Made by a program: the position numbers and the translations under genes. From assembly GCA_963803265.1 (NCBI GenBank), contig CAWDLZ010000017.1, positions 62,001-126,000 on the forward strand: DNA of 64,000 nt. The letters run 5' to 3'. The stretch is from CAIKMD01 sp963803265 (GTDB lineage Bacteria; Pseudomonadota; Alphaproteobacteria; ATCC43930; CGMCC-115725). Shown here one piece after another: positions 1 through 11,833 of the stretch (the stretch's first letter is position 1; each line of letters starts with the position of its first letter). The notes beneath the pieces were generated by a model. That model made no database searches, had not been told where the DNA came from, and saw nothing but the letters and a program-made list of their open reading frames with translations.

Positions 1-861
<861 letters not shown>

Positions 862-890
862 TTTGATCGCGATCGGGCGATAACCGACGG

Positions 891-1832
891 TTAGACCCGA
901 CGCACCTGCGCGGGAACACCGAGCGAGCATTCCAGCGCCGCACGGTCCCAATGTCCCGCTTCGGCTGCTGCGGCATAGGTCGCAGACAGGAAGTCGAGCA
1001 GCAATGCGTCGGGGTCGGCGGCAGCGCGGACCGCGTCGTAAGGCAGGATGAATTCCCCGAGCGCCCGATCGAAATGGGCGCCGAGCGGCATGAGTCGGTC
1101 TCGGAAGCCCGCCGGTTCGGGATAGGCATAGGCGTAGAACGCAGCGCGTGGGAAAGCTTCGTTGCCCGGCCAAAACCCGGCGCTGCTCACCTCATGCGAA
1201 TAGGCCTCGCGCGTGACCGCGTCGGGCAGTCCGGGCACGCCGCCGGGATGGAGCGGCGCCGCCCGTCCAGAAAAGCGGCTGATCGCGAGGTCGAAGCTGC
1301 CCCAGAAGAAATGGACCGGGCTCGCCTTGCCGAGGAAGCCGCTGCGGAAGAGCTTGAAGACGCGATCGGCCTGCAGGAGCACGCGCCAGAAACGATGGGC
1401 CGCGGCGCCGTCGTAGGCAGCGTGAGTTCGGTCGAGTGAAAAGCGGATCGGGTTGGGAACCTCGTTCGGTGTTTCGTTGATCGTTACCGCAATGCCGAGC
1501 CCGTGCAAGAGCTCGATGACCCGATGATGGAAGGCGGCAACAGTTTGCGGCGCGAGAGGAAACGTCCGTTCCTCGCCACGGCTGGTGCGAGCGAGGAGGC
1601 GGTGGCCGATGAAGTCGAACTCGATCTCGAGGATTTCGTTCCCTGCGGGAATCGGCGACGTACCAAGCCCGCGAGCCGTGACGTAAAATGGTACTTGCCA
1701 GCCGTGGTTGACCCAGGGCGTAAGCCGGAGGCGGACCTTGCCTACGATCTGCGTCCAGAGGTGCAAGGTCGCGGCCGTGTCGCGCCAGAGCGGATAGGGC
1801 AGATCAGGCCAAGGAGTGGCGTCGTCGTCCAT
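891..1832 (-). CDS. DUF5996 family protein
   Basis: A 313-residue soluble protein matching the DUF5996 family by overall pattern: an N-terminal WPDLPYPLW segment, then TLHLWTQIVGKVRL and WVNHGWQVPFYV, and a central RFWRVLLQADRVF block followed by SPVHFFWGSFDLA. The function of the family is not established. No signal peptide or membrane segment is seen. It is convergent with rho (29-base gap) and alone in its transcription unit apart from the quinone oxidoreductase upstream. ATG start at 1832 chosen because the family's conserved WPxLPYxxW begins just after it. Confidence 0.8.
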   Translation of the reverse strand: MDDDATPWPDLPYPLWRDTAATLHLWTQIVGKVRLRLTPWVNHGWQVPFYVTARGLGTSPIPAGNEILEIEFDFIGHRLLARTSRGEERTFPLAPQTVAAFHHRVIELLHGLGIAVTINETPNEVPNPIRFSLDRTHAAYDGAAAHRFWRVLLQADRVFKLFRSGFLGKASPVHFFWGSFDLAISRFSGRAAPLHPGGVPGLPDAVTREAYSHEVSSAGFWPGNEAFPRAAFYAYAYPEPAGFRDRLMPLGAHFDRALGEFILPYDAVRAAADPDALLLDFLSATYAAAAEAGHWDRAALECSLGVPAQVRRV

Positions 1833-1901
1833 GGAACGCCTCCTTTCGAGGGCCGGCTATCGAGCGGCCCTCGGCTTGCTTTCGCTTAAGTTGAGACCAC
1901 T

Positions 1902-2876
1902 CTAAACCGTCAGCACCGTCGAGCCGGTGGTCTTGCGCGCCTCCAAGTCGCGGTGCGCAAGCGCCACGTCCTTCAAGGGATAGGTCTGGCCGATCTCGAT
2001 CTTGACCGCGCCGCTGGCGACGACCTCGAATAATTCCTTCGCCATCGCGCGCAGCCGGTCGGCCGTGGCGGCGTAGTGAACGAGCGTCGGCCGGGTGAGA
2101 TAGAGCGAGCCCTTGGCCGAGAGAATGTTGACGCTGAACGGCTCGACGAGGCCCGAGCTCTGCCCGAAGGCGACCATCATTCCCATGGGCCGGAGGCAGT
2201 CGAGCGATTTGAGGAACGTGTCCTTGCCGACCGAGTCATAGACCACCGGCACCTTTTTGCCGCCGGTGATCTCGATGACGCGCTTGACGAAATCCTCGGT
2301 GCGGTAATCGATCACATGGTCGCAGCCATGCGCCTGGGCGAGCCTGGCCTTGGCCGCGCCGCCGGCGGTGCCGATGACGGTCGCGCCGAGATGCTTGCCC
2401 CATTGGCAGGCGATCAGCCCGACCCCGCCCGCCGCGGCATGGAACAGGATGGTGTCGCCCGGCTTCACCCGATAGGTCTGGCGCAGCAGATATTGCGCGG
2501 TGAGGCCTTTCAGCATCATCGCCGCCGCCGTTATGTCGCTGACAGCATCGGGCAGCTTGACCAGCCGATCCGCCGGGATGAGCCGCGCCTCGGCATAGGA
2601 GCCGATGGGCGCGTTGCCATAGGCGACGCGGTCGCCGGGTTTGAGATCGGTCACGCCGGGGCCGATTTCCTCGACCACCCCCGCGCCCTCGCCGCCCAGT
2701 CCCGAGGGCAGCGGCAGCGGATAGACGCCGCTGCGGCTATAGACATCGACGAAGTTGAGCCCGACCGCGGTCTGGCTGATCCGCGCCTCGCCGCGTCCGG
2801 GCGGGCCCAGCTGGATTTCCTCCCACGCCATGACTTCGGGGCCGCCTTGCTTGTGAATGCGGATGGCATGGGTCAT
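1902..2876 (-). CDS. qor: quinone oxidoreductase (zinc-independent MDR family)
   Basis: 324-residue medium-chain dehydrogenase/reductase of the NADPH:quinone reductase branch. It would reduce quinones by NADPH in the cytoplasm. N-terminal GroES-like domain with GVYPLPLPSGLGGEGAG, then a Rossmann domain with the nucleotide loop AAAGGVGLIACQWGKHLGA. The zinc-binding cysteines of alcohol dehydrogenases are absent, as expected for this branch. Length is normal (about 325). The reading frame ends GSTVLTV, a typical tail. It faces divergently away from the amidohydrolase gene 118 bases away. Family call is strong; the physiological substrate is not known. Confidence 0.9.
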   Translation of the reverse strand: MTHAIRIHKQGGPEVMAWEEIQLGPPGRGEARISQTAVGLNFVDVYSRSGVYPLPLPSGLGGEGAGVVEEIGPGVTDLKPGDRVAYGNAPIGSYAEARLIPADRLVKLPDAVSDITAAAMMLKGLTAQYLLRQTYRVKPGDTILFHAAAGGVGLIACQWGKHLGATVIGTAGGAAKARLAQAHGCDHVIDYRTEDFVKRVIEITGGKKVPVVYDSVGKDTFLKSLDCLRPMGMMVAFGQSSGLVEPFSVNILSAKGSLYLTRPTLVHYAATADRLRAMAKELFEVVASGAVKIEIGQTYPLKDVALAHRDLEARKTTGSTVLTV

Positions 2877-2994
2877 CGGTTTTCTCCTGTTCGTATCAAA
2901 ATCTAGACTTGGAGCGAAGGCTTGTCACGCCGCGCGATCGGCGTAGAGTGCTGCGGAGGCCGCCCGAAGCGCGGCGCAGGGGAAGGGGACGATC

Positions 2995-4071
2995 ATGGCG
3001 GCGGATAGGATTCTCAATTCGTCACGGCGGCATTTCATCGGCGGGCTGGCGGCGGCGGGCGCCGCGACGATGATCCCAACGGGCGCGCCATTCGCGCAGA
3101 CCGCCAAGCCCAAGCATCATGGCGTCATCGACACGCACCACCATTTCTGGGCGCCGGAATATTTGCAGGCCCAGAACGACTGGGAAGACCAACACCACGT
3201 TCCGCATTATCCGGCTCATGCCAAGATGAGTCCTGAGATGTCGCTGGCCGAGATGGATCGCGCCGGCGTCCATACGGCGGTTGTGTCGCTGGCTTCGATC
3301 AGCGCGGGGTTCTGGGGGCTCGATGCGCCGGCGGCATCCGCCGTCATTCACAAGGCCGACGATTTCGCCGCCAAGATGATGAGCGACCATCCCGGGCGCT
3401 TCGGCTTGCTCGCGCCGCTCAACATGCTCGATGTCGATCTGTCGCTGAAGGAAATCGAGTATGGCCTCGACCAGATTCATGCGGACGGCATTGGCTTGCA
3501 GAGCAGCTACAACGGCAGATATCCTGGCGATCCGTTCTACGATCCGATCTGGCAAGAGCTTAACCGCCGCAAGGCGGTCGTGTTTCTCCACGGTCCTAAC
3601 AATGCGTGCTGCAGCGCGATCAATGACGGGCCCGGCATGTACGGATCGGTCGTCGAGGTGACCTTCGACGTGACGCGGGCGGCGGCAAGCCTTCTCACCA
3701 GCGGCGCGCTGGTGCGTTACCGCGACATAAAATGGATCCTGCCCTATGGCGGCGGCACCCTGCCATACGTGGCCGGAAGAATCGAAGCGTTCGTCAAGCA
3801 AATGAAGACCTATAACGACTTCGCTCCCAACGGCGCGACCGCCGAGTTTCAGCGGCTCTATTACGACACCGTCAACGTGACCAATGCGGCGTCGATGGCC
3901 GCGCTGTTGAAGTTGGTGAAGGCCTCGCAGGTGCTCTACGGCACGGATTTCCCTTACTTCACCGACGATCAGCTCGACAACCTCGATCAGCGCGGGCTTT
4001 CGGCCAAGGACAAGGAAGCGATCCTCGCGGGCAACGCCAAGCGCTTGATACCGCGCCTCGCCAAGGCATGA
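2995..4071 (+). CDS. Tat-exported amidohydrolase family protein
   Basis: 358-residue amidohydrolase-2 type TIM-barrel protein, related to ACMSD-like metal-dependent hydrolases and decarboxylases. A twin-arginine signal is visible: RR at residues 11-12 followed by HFIGG, a hydrophobic stretch and a cleavage-like AQT near residue 37, so the enzyme should act folded in the periplasm. Metal-site features are DTHHHFW after the signal, VVFLHGPN in the middle and YGTDFPYF near the end. The stop overlaps the start of the next gene (ATGA), a substrate-binding protein, which suggests shared expression and perhaps a shared substrate. Substrate unknown. Confidence 0.85.
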   Translation: MAADRILNSSRRHFIGGLAAAGAATMIPTGAPFAQTAKPKHHGVIDTHHHFWAPEYLQAQNDWEDQHHVPHYPAHAKMSPEMSLAEMDRAGVHTAVVSLASISAGFWGLDAPAASAVIHKADDFAAKMMSDHPGRFGLLAPLNMLDVDLSLKEIEYGLDQIHADGIGLQSSYNGRYPGDPFYDPIWQELNRRKAVVFLHGPNNACCSAINDGPGMYGSVVEVTFDVTRAAASLLTSGALVRYRDIKWILPYGGGTLPYVAGRIEAFVKQMKTYNDFAPNGATAEFQRLYYDTVNVTNAASMAALLKLVKASQVLYGTDFPYFTDDQLDNLDQRGLSAKDKEAILAGNAKRLIPRLAKA

Positions 4072-5063
4072 GGCCCGTGGCCAGACGCGTCGCTTTCCTC
4101 GCTGCGGCGCTCGCCTTCGGCCTCGCTTGCGGGCAGGCGAACGCCCAATCGAAGCTCGAGGTCAGCCTTTTTCCCAGTTCCGGCTGGGTGCTGAATTCGG
4201 GCGTCGCGGCGGGATATTTCGCTCGGCAAGGGCTCGCCATCCATCTCGATCCGGTCACCGGCTCGGTCGCGCAGATCACCGGCATGATGGACGGCACTTA
4301 CGACCTAGGCCTCACCGCGCTCGACAATGTGATCGCCTACGATGCCGGCCAGGGCGAGGCGAAGCTCGCGCAAACCCCCGATCTCGTCGTGTTCATGGGC
4401 GGCGAAGGCGGCGCGCTTCATCTCATTACCGCGCCCGCGATCAAGAGGGTCGAGGACCTGAAGGGCGACACTCTCGCCGTCGACGCCAAGACCACGGGCT
4501 TTGCCTTCGTGCTCTATCGCATCCTGGCGCGGCACGGGTTGAAGCCGGGCGATTACAGCCTCATCGCCGCGGGCAGCTCGCAGAAGCGGCTCGATGCGCT
4601 GCTCGGCGGCAAGGCCGTCGGCGCCCTGCTCGACCGGCCGTTCGATTCCTTTGCCACGGCCAAGGGCTTCAACGATCTCGTCCAAATGAACAAGGTGTTC
4701 CCGCATTACCAATCGGGGGTTGGCATGGCGCGGCGCGCCTGGGCGAGGCAGCACCGCGCCCAGCTGGTCGGCTTCATCCGCGCCTATGTCCAAGCCGGAA
4801 GGTGGCTGTTCGATCCCAAGAACAAGCAGGCGGCGATCGATCTCCTCATCAAGACCACGCCCAATCTGCCGCGCGCGACCGCCGAGACGATCTATCGCGA
4901 CACGACCGGTCGAGGCAGCACGACCGTGCCGGATGCCGCGCTCGACGTGAAAGGCATCGCGACGGTGGTGGCGCTGCGCAGCGAATATGGCGAGCCCAAG
5001 ACGAAGCTCGACGCCAGGCAGTTCTATGATTTGAGCTACTATCGCGCCGCGACCGGCAAGTAA
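4068..5063 (+). CDS. ABC transporter substrate-binding protein, NMT1/TauA-like
   Basis: 331-residue periplasmic binding protein. Signal peptide at residues 1-23 ending in QANA before QSKLE. The body shows the NMT1/SsuA pattern: SSGWVLNSGVAAGYFARQGL near the N-terminus, GLTALDNVIAYDAGQG, then a C-terminal helical part. This class binds small organic anions or pyrimidine-type ligands. It overlaps the amidohydrolase gene by four bases, yet no permease or ATPase gene lies nearby, so the rest of the transporter must be elsewhere or the protein works with the hydrolase alone. Ligand not predictable. Confidence 0.82.
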   Translation: MRPVARRVAFLAAALAFGLACGQANAQSKLEVSLFPSSGWVLNSGVAAGYFARQGLAIHLDPVTGSVAQITGMMDGTYDLGLTALDNVIAYDAGQGEAKLAQTPDLVVFMGGEGGALHLITAPAIKRVEDLKGDTLAVDAKTTGFAFVLYRILARHGLKPGDYSLIAAGSSQKRLDALLGGKAVGALLDRPFDSFATAKGFNDLVQMNKVFPHYQSGVGMARRAWARQHRAQLVGFIRAYVQAGRWLFDPKNKQAAIDLLIKTTPNLPRATAETIYRDTTGRGSTTVPDAALDVKGIATVVALRSEYGEPKTKLDARQFYDLSYYRAATGK

Positions 5064-5069
5064 TCCGCG

Positions 5070-5522
5070 CTACAGCAAGAGCGCCCCTTCGAGCTGCAGC
5101 AGCTTGCGCTTGGTTTCGACGCCGCCGCCGCCGCTATAGCCGCCAAGCTCGCCGTCCGAGCCGACAACCCGATGGCAGGGCAGCAGGATCGGCAGCGGAT
5201 TGCGCGCGCAAGCCCGCCCGACGCTGCGCGCGCTCAAGCCCAGCTCGCGCGCGAGCGCGCCGTAGGAGCGGGTCGCGCCGTAAGGAATCTCGGCCATCGC
5301 CGCCCAGACGCGCTGCTCGGTCTCCGAGCCCTCGGGCGCGAGCGGCAGGTCGAATGCCTTGCGCCGCCTGGCGAAATAGGCCGCGAGCTGGCGCTTGGCG
5401 TCGGCCAGGAGGCGGCTGGGCTTGCCCGCCGACTTGCCGCCCCAAACCAGCGCCGTGATCGCCCCATTCTCTTCAAAGAGTGTCAAACGGCCGAGCGGGC
5501 TGTCGAGCGACAGGCGCGGCAA
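5070..5522 (-). CDS. ogt: methylated-DNA--[protein]-cysteine S-methyltransferase
   Basis: 150-residue suicide repair protein that removes O6-alkyl groups from guanine. The active-site motif LLPCHRVVGSDG is intact, with the acceptor cysteine in PCHR, and it is preceded by the helix-turn-helix part ATRSYGALARELGLSARSVGRA. The protein ends in a short tail typical of Ogt. It is convergent with the solute-binding protein gene (6-base gap) and lies just downstream of the DUF255 gene on the same strand. Length is at the short end of the family (150-170). Confidence 0.93.
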   Translation of the reverse strand: MPRLSLDSPLGRLTLFEENGAITALVWGGKSAGKPSRLLADAKRQLAAYFARRRKAFDLPLAPEGSETEQRVWAAMAEIPYGATRSYGALARELGLSARSVGRACARNPLPILLPCHRVVGSDGELGGYSGGGGVETKRKLLQLEGALLL

Positions 5523-5525
5523 GGC

Positions 5526-7553
<2,028 letters not shown>

Positions 7554-7559
7554 CCCATC

Positions 7560-8821
7560 TTACGGCGCCTTTGCCGCTGCGTAAGGAAAGATCAGCGTGC
7601 CGGTCTTCATGTCCGCCGGCAGCAGGATCGGCTGGTGCGATACGTCCTTGAAGTCGTCGATGGTGTTGCCGGTGACGTGCTGGAACTGGGTCCAGACATC
7701 GCGGCCTTCCGCCCATTCGCCATCCTTGCCGAAGGTGATCTTGCCGACCACGGTGTTGAAGCTGTGGGTCCGCATGTAATCGGCGAGCTTGGCGTGATCG
7801 AGACTTTGCGTTCCGGTGACGGCGGCGGCGAGCAGCTGACCGGCGGCGTAGCCATAGGGCGGGAAGGACCAACCGAGCGGATCGAGCCCCTGTGTCGGCG
7901 CGATCGCCGCGTATTTGGCGAGCAGCTCCTTGACGCCGGGGAACATGAAGGGCGGCGCCGGCAGGAAGCCCTGGGTGATGACGACGCCGTTCAAGAGCGG
8001 CCCCAATGCGACCTTGGTCGCGGTGATCATCGAGACCGATGAAGGCGCCGCCGAACATCTTGGGCGCGAAGCCGACCTCGTTCATCGCGCGCACGATGCC
8101 GACCGTGTCGGGCGGATAGGCGGCGACATAGACGATGTCCGGATTCTTGGCTTGGACCGCGCGCACGATCGGCGTGAAATCGGTCGTGCCTCGGCGGGTA
8201 ATTCTGCTCGTAAACGTCATCGAAGCCGAATTTTTTCAAGTTGTCCTTGGCGCCGTCGGTGGCGTTACGGCCGAATTCGGCATCGACGCCGAGGATCGCG
8301 ATGGTCTTGAGCTTGTGGTCCGCGGCGAGCTGGAAGAAGCCGGTGGAAAACGACTTTTCCGGATCGGGTCCCGACGGGATCATCGAGAAATAGCGGTCAT
8401 AGTGGAATTCGGTGTTCGCCGCGTTGGCGAGAATGCCGATCGTGGTGAGATTCTTTTGCATCAGGATCGGAATCACCGCCGCCACCATGTTGGTCGAATA
8501 GGGACCGATCAGCAGATCGACCTTGTCGACCTCGAGCAGCTTGGCGTAGATGCCGGCCGCGTTCGCCGGATTGCCCTGGTCGTCGTAATAGACGAGATCG
8601 ACTTGGCGCCCGAGCAGCCCGCCCGCTGCGTTGACGTCGTCGCGCCAGATCTGGAGCGCGACCAGGATCTGCTTGCCGATCCCTGCCGTGCCGCCGGTCA
8701 ATGCCATGCTGAAGCCGACCTTGATCGGTTCGGCGGCTTGCGCCCGTAGCGCCGGCAAGGCGCCGAACAGCAGCGCGATCGCGACGAGAGCGGCGCGGCG
8801 TGATGCGATGAAGCGCGACAT
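7560..8821 (-). CDS. branched-chain-amino-acid-type ABC substrate-binding protein (frame broken twice)
   Basis: Periplasmic binding protein of the LivJ/LivK (peripla_BP_6) family. The signal peptide ends ALRAQAA before EPIKVGFSMALTG. Typical motifs follow: GGLLGRQVDLVYYDDQ, LIGPYSTNMV and DIVYVAAYPPDTVGIVRA. The frame shifts near 8197 and 8030, each time as if one base were extra; the corrected product has about 419 residues, normal for the family. No Liv permease or ATPase genes are adjacent. The ligand could be an amino acid, amide or aromatic acid; the sequence does not decide this. Confidence 0.85.
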
Positions 8822-8852
8822 TAAGTGTCTCCTCCCTGGTTGCAGCGATGCC

Positions 8853-9857
8853 CTAGCTGCGGTCCTCGATGAATTTGTTGCGCATGCGGCCCAAGCCTTC
8901 GACCTCGGTTTCCATCACGTCGCCGACCTTGAGGAAGGTATTGGTGCCTTGCCCGACGCCGCCGCACGTGCCGCACACGAAGATGTCGCCGGGCTCGATG
9001 GTGAGGATGTTCGAGGCGTATTCGATCTGCTCTTCGGGCGGATAAATGAACTGCGAGGTATTGCCGTTCTGCTTGACCTCGCCGTTCACGGTAAGGCGGA
9101 TGAAGAGCTTGGTGTGGTCCTTAACGAAGGCGCGCGGCACCAGGAACGGCCGCATCGGCGCGAAATTGTCGTGGCTCTTGCCGCCCAGCCAGTCGGAGCG
9201 CAAGCCCGGCCGGTCGGGCCTGATGCCGATGTCGCGGCACGACACGTCGTTGGTGGTCATGAAGCCGGCGATGTGGTCGAGCGCGCGCTCGGCGTGAACG
9301 CGCTTGGCCTTTTTCCAGATCGCGCAAGCGATCTCGGCTTCCCAGTCGATCTTGGTCATGCCGCGCGGTATCGCGATGTCGTCATAGGCGCCCGCGAGAA
9401 CACTCGGCGCCTTGAGGAAGAGATAGGGCCGCGAGGTGGATTTCTCGCCGGTGAATTTCGGCCCGCCTGCGGGCGTCATGCCGGCGCGCAGCATCTCGTC
9501 AACATGCTCTTGGAAATTTTGCGCGGCGTTGAGGATCTTGCCCGGCCTCAGCACCGGCGGCAGCGCGTGCAGCGATGAGATCTTCCCGGTGCCCCGGGCG
9601 ATGCGGGCGCTGTCCAAGCCTTCCTGCTCGATGAAGGCGACGATCTCTTGCAGCACCGGGAAATTGGCGTCCCAGCCTTCGAGCAAGCCGAGGATGCTGT
9701 CGGTTGCGGTGAGCGGCCCGGCCTTGCCGCGAGGGGAATCGCGATAGGCGCGATAGGCGAAGCCGAGATTGATCGCGGTATCGCCCAGCACGATCGCGGC
9801 GAAGCGCCCGGCCGGATGACCGGCATAGCTGGCGAGTCTGAATGCGGTTCCGTTCAT
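8853..9857 (-). CDS. fumarylacetoacetate hydrolase family protein
   Basis: 334-residue FAH-fold enzyme that probably hydrolyses or decarboxylates a beta-diketo acid in aromatic catabolism. The metal-binding region is visible as DWEAEIACAIWKKAKR and MTTNDVSCRDI, and the C-terminus has PGDIFVCGTCGGVGQG. I place the start at 9857 because GGGAGG lies six bases upstream; a longer frame exists but its extra residues look non-coding. A second FAH-family gene lies at 25878-26849. It is the first gene of a leftward run of four genes. Confidence 0.87.
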   Translation of the reverse strand: MNGTAFRLASYAGHPAGRFAAIVLGDTAINLGFAYRAYRDSPRGKAGPLTATDSILGLLEGWDANFPVLQEIVAFIEQEGLDSARIARGTGKISSLHALPPVLRPGKILNAAQNFQEHVDEMLRAGMTPAGGPKFTGEKSTSRPYLFLKAPSVLAGAYDDIAIPRGMTKIDWEAEIACAIWKKAKRVHAERALDHIAGFMTTNDVSCRDIGIRPDRPGLRSDWLGGKSHDNFAPMRPFLVPRAFVKDHTKLFIRLTVNGEVKQNGNTSQFIYPPEEQIEYASNILTIEPGDIFVCGTCGGVGQGTNTFLKVGDVMETEVEGLGRMRNKFIEDRS

Positions 9858-10208
9858 GGTCATCCTCCCGCGCTTTGCGGCGATCCTACGCCGGTATCGT
9901 CCGTGCATCCACCAAGTCCGACACGCGGGACTATCGCTTCGATCCGAGTCGTCGGCAACACTTAGGGATCAACGCCGCGGCGCCGCCGCTAAAATACATG
10001 GCGTGGCCGTGATCTTGCGGTATCGCGGACGAAGCCGTTTTGTCCGAGGAAGGCAACAATGCAAGCCGCCGATAAGCCGGCATGAGACAGGCCGAAGCGA
10101 TTCGATCGGGCGCGGCGCGGCGCTCGCCATCGACCTGCCGATGATCGGTCGCGCCATCACCGGCGAGATCGGAAGCAGGCGCAGAAAATTCCGGCTAAGC
10201 TCGGCGCG
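9858..10208. other. intergenic region, no gene seen
   Basis: About 350 bases between the divergent FAH gene and mnmE. The open frames across it encode arginine-rich sequence without family features. It should carry the promoters of both genes, but I see no clear promoter, terminator or repeat. Confidence 0.5.
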
Positions 10209-11543
10209 ATGAGCGACACGATCTTCGCGTTGGCGACCGCGCCTGGACGCGCGGGACTGGCGGTGGTGCGGATCTCGGGGCCGGATGCCGCCGCGGCCCT
10301 CGCCGATCTCGCGGGCGGATTGCCGTCGCCGCGCCGCGCCTGCCATGTCCGGTTTCGCGACCCTCGGACCGGCGAGGCGATCGATAACGGCATCGCGCTC
10401 TACTTCAAGGCGCCGGCGAGCTTGACGGGCGAGGATGTCGCGGAATTGCAGCTTCATGGCGGCAGGGCGGTGCTGGCCGCGGTTTTCGCCTATTTGGCGC
10501 GACGACCGGGATGCCGCATGGCCGAGCCGGGCGAGTTCACCCGGCGCGGCTTTTTGAACGGCAAGTTCGATCTCACCGAGGCGGAGGCCGTGGCCGACTT
10601 GGTCGCGGCCGAGACCGCGGCGCAGCGGCGCCAGGCGCTGCGCCAGTTGGAGGGAGCCTTCGGCCGGCGATGCGAGGATTGGCGCGCCCGGCTGATTCGC
10701 GCGCAGGCGAGATTGGAGGCCGAGATCGACTTTCCCGAGGAGGGTCTGCCGCGAGATTTGTGGGCGGCAACCCTCGCCGAGCTCGCGGCTGTGCGCGGCG
10801 AGCTCGCGGTTGAGCTTGCCGATCGGGGCAGCGGCGAGCGGCTGCGCGAAGGGGTTGCGGTCGCGATCCTCGGCCCGCCCAATGTCGGCAAATCCAGCCT
10901 GATGAATGCCCTGGCGCGGCGCGACGTCGCGATCACCTCGAGCATCGCGGGCACGACTCGCGACGTGATCGAGGTCGCGCTCGACCTTGGCGGCTTTCCG
11001 GTGGTTCTTGCGGACACCGCGGGCTTGCGCGATGGCGCCGATGAAATCGAAGCTCAAGGTGTGGAGCGTGCCCGCGCGCGCGCGCGCTCGGCCGATTTGC
11101 GGCTTATCGTGCTGGATGCCACTCGGCCCGGCGAGGCGGCGACAATCGCGCCCTTCATCGATAGGGCTGCGATCCTGGTGGTGAACAAAATCGACTTGGC
11201 GCTGCCCGCGGGGCTCGATTGGGCCGACCGGCTCGGGCCGAGACCGGCGCTGCGGCTCTCGGTCGCGACGGGAGAGGGGCTGGGCATGCTGATCGAGCAG
11301 TTGCAACTGGCGGTTGCGGAACTGCTCAATCCGGGCGCGGCGCCGCTGGTCACCCGGAGGCGGCACCGCGAAGCGCTCGAATCCGTGCTGGCCGCGCTCG
11401 ACCGTTGCGCCGTGGCAAGCCTGCCGGAGCTCGCCGCCGAGGATTTACGGCAGGCTGCGCGGGGGCTCGGCCGGATCACGGGCCGGGTCGATGTCGAGGA
11501 GATGCTGGATGCGCTGTTTGGCGAATTTTGCATCGGGAAGTGA
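10209..11543 (+). CDS. mnmE: tRNA uridine-5-carboxymethylaminomethyl(34) synthesis GTPase MnmE
   Basis: 444-residue GTPase that works with MnmG to modify wobble U34 of several tRNAs. N-terminal tetrahydrofolate-binding domain with APGRAGLAVVRISGP and GEDVAELQLHGG; G domain with G1 GPPNVGKSS, G2 region AGTTRDVIE, G3 DTAG, G4 NKID; C-terminal helical part ending with the catalytic motif CIGK directly before the stop. Domain order and length are normal. Its partner mnmG follows 290 bases downstream. Confidence 0.97.
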   Translation: MSDTIFALATAPGRAGLAVVRISGPDAAAALADLAGGLPSPRRACHVRFRDPRTGEAIDNGIALYFKAPASLTGEDVAELQLHGGRAVLAAVFAYLARRPGCRMAEPGEFTRRGFLNGKFDLTEAEAVADLVAAETAAQRRQALRQLEGAFGRRCEDWRARLIRAQARLEAEIDFPEEGLPRDLWAATLAELAAVRGELAVELADRGSGERLREGVAVAILGPPNVGKSSLMNALARRDVAITSSIAGTTRDVIEVALDLGGFPVVLADTAGLRDGADEIEAQGVERARARARSADLRLIVLDATRPGEAATIAPFIDRAAILVVNKIDLALPAGLDWADRLGPRPALRLSVATGEGLGMLIEQLQLAVAELLNPGAAPLVTRRRHREALESVLAALDRCAVASLPELAAEDLRQAARGLGRITGRVDVEEMLDALFGEFCIGK

Positions 11544-11833
11544 AGATTTGGAACAAATGAAGATTCGGACGGCCGCAACCTCTATTCCTAGCGGTGGTTC
11601 CGGGAACGTCCCGCGTCCGAATCGCCCGAATGGCGCTAGATGTTGTAGCGCGTCTCAAGATAAACTCGTGAAAATTACTCTGGAATTACTTGGGCTATTT
11701 CTTAAGAAAGCCTAAAGGTTAAGTATTCGTGAACGCAGCGCCATCCCCGGCGCGCAGGCCTGATTGTTTCACGTGAAACATTCCAATTCGCAGGCCGCTT
11801 TACACCCGGAGGGCCGCTTTATAGAGTGCTGCC
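11544..11833. promoter_or_regulatory. AT-richer leader region of mnmG with parS
   Basis: 290 bases between mnmE and mnmG. The part from about 11640 to 11740 is clearly richer in A and T than its surroundings and probably holds the promoter for the mnmG-rsmG-parAB run, although no textbook -35/-10 pair is convincing. A perfect parS site lies at its downstream end. No gene is seen here. Confidence 0.4.
11765..11780. promoter_or_regulatory. parS centromere site 1
   Basis: Perfect 16-base palindrome TGTTTCACGTGAAACA, identical to the conserved bacterial parS sequence bound by ParB. It lies 53 bases before the mnmG start and about 3.4 kb from parB. ParB loads on such sites and spreads; ParA then moves the origin region. 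Confidence 0.96.

Noticed and set aside
9969..11366. 465-residue antisense frame over mnmE
   Set aside because: Mirror of mnmE codon bias without any domain; mnmE motifs are complete on the plus strand.
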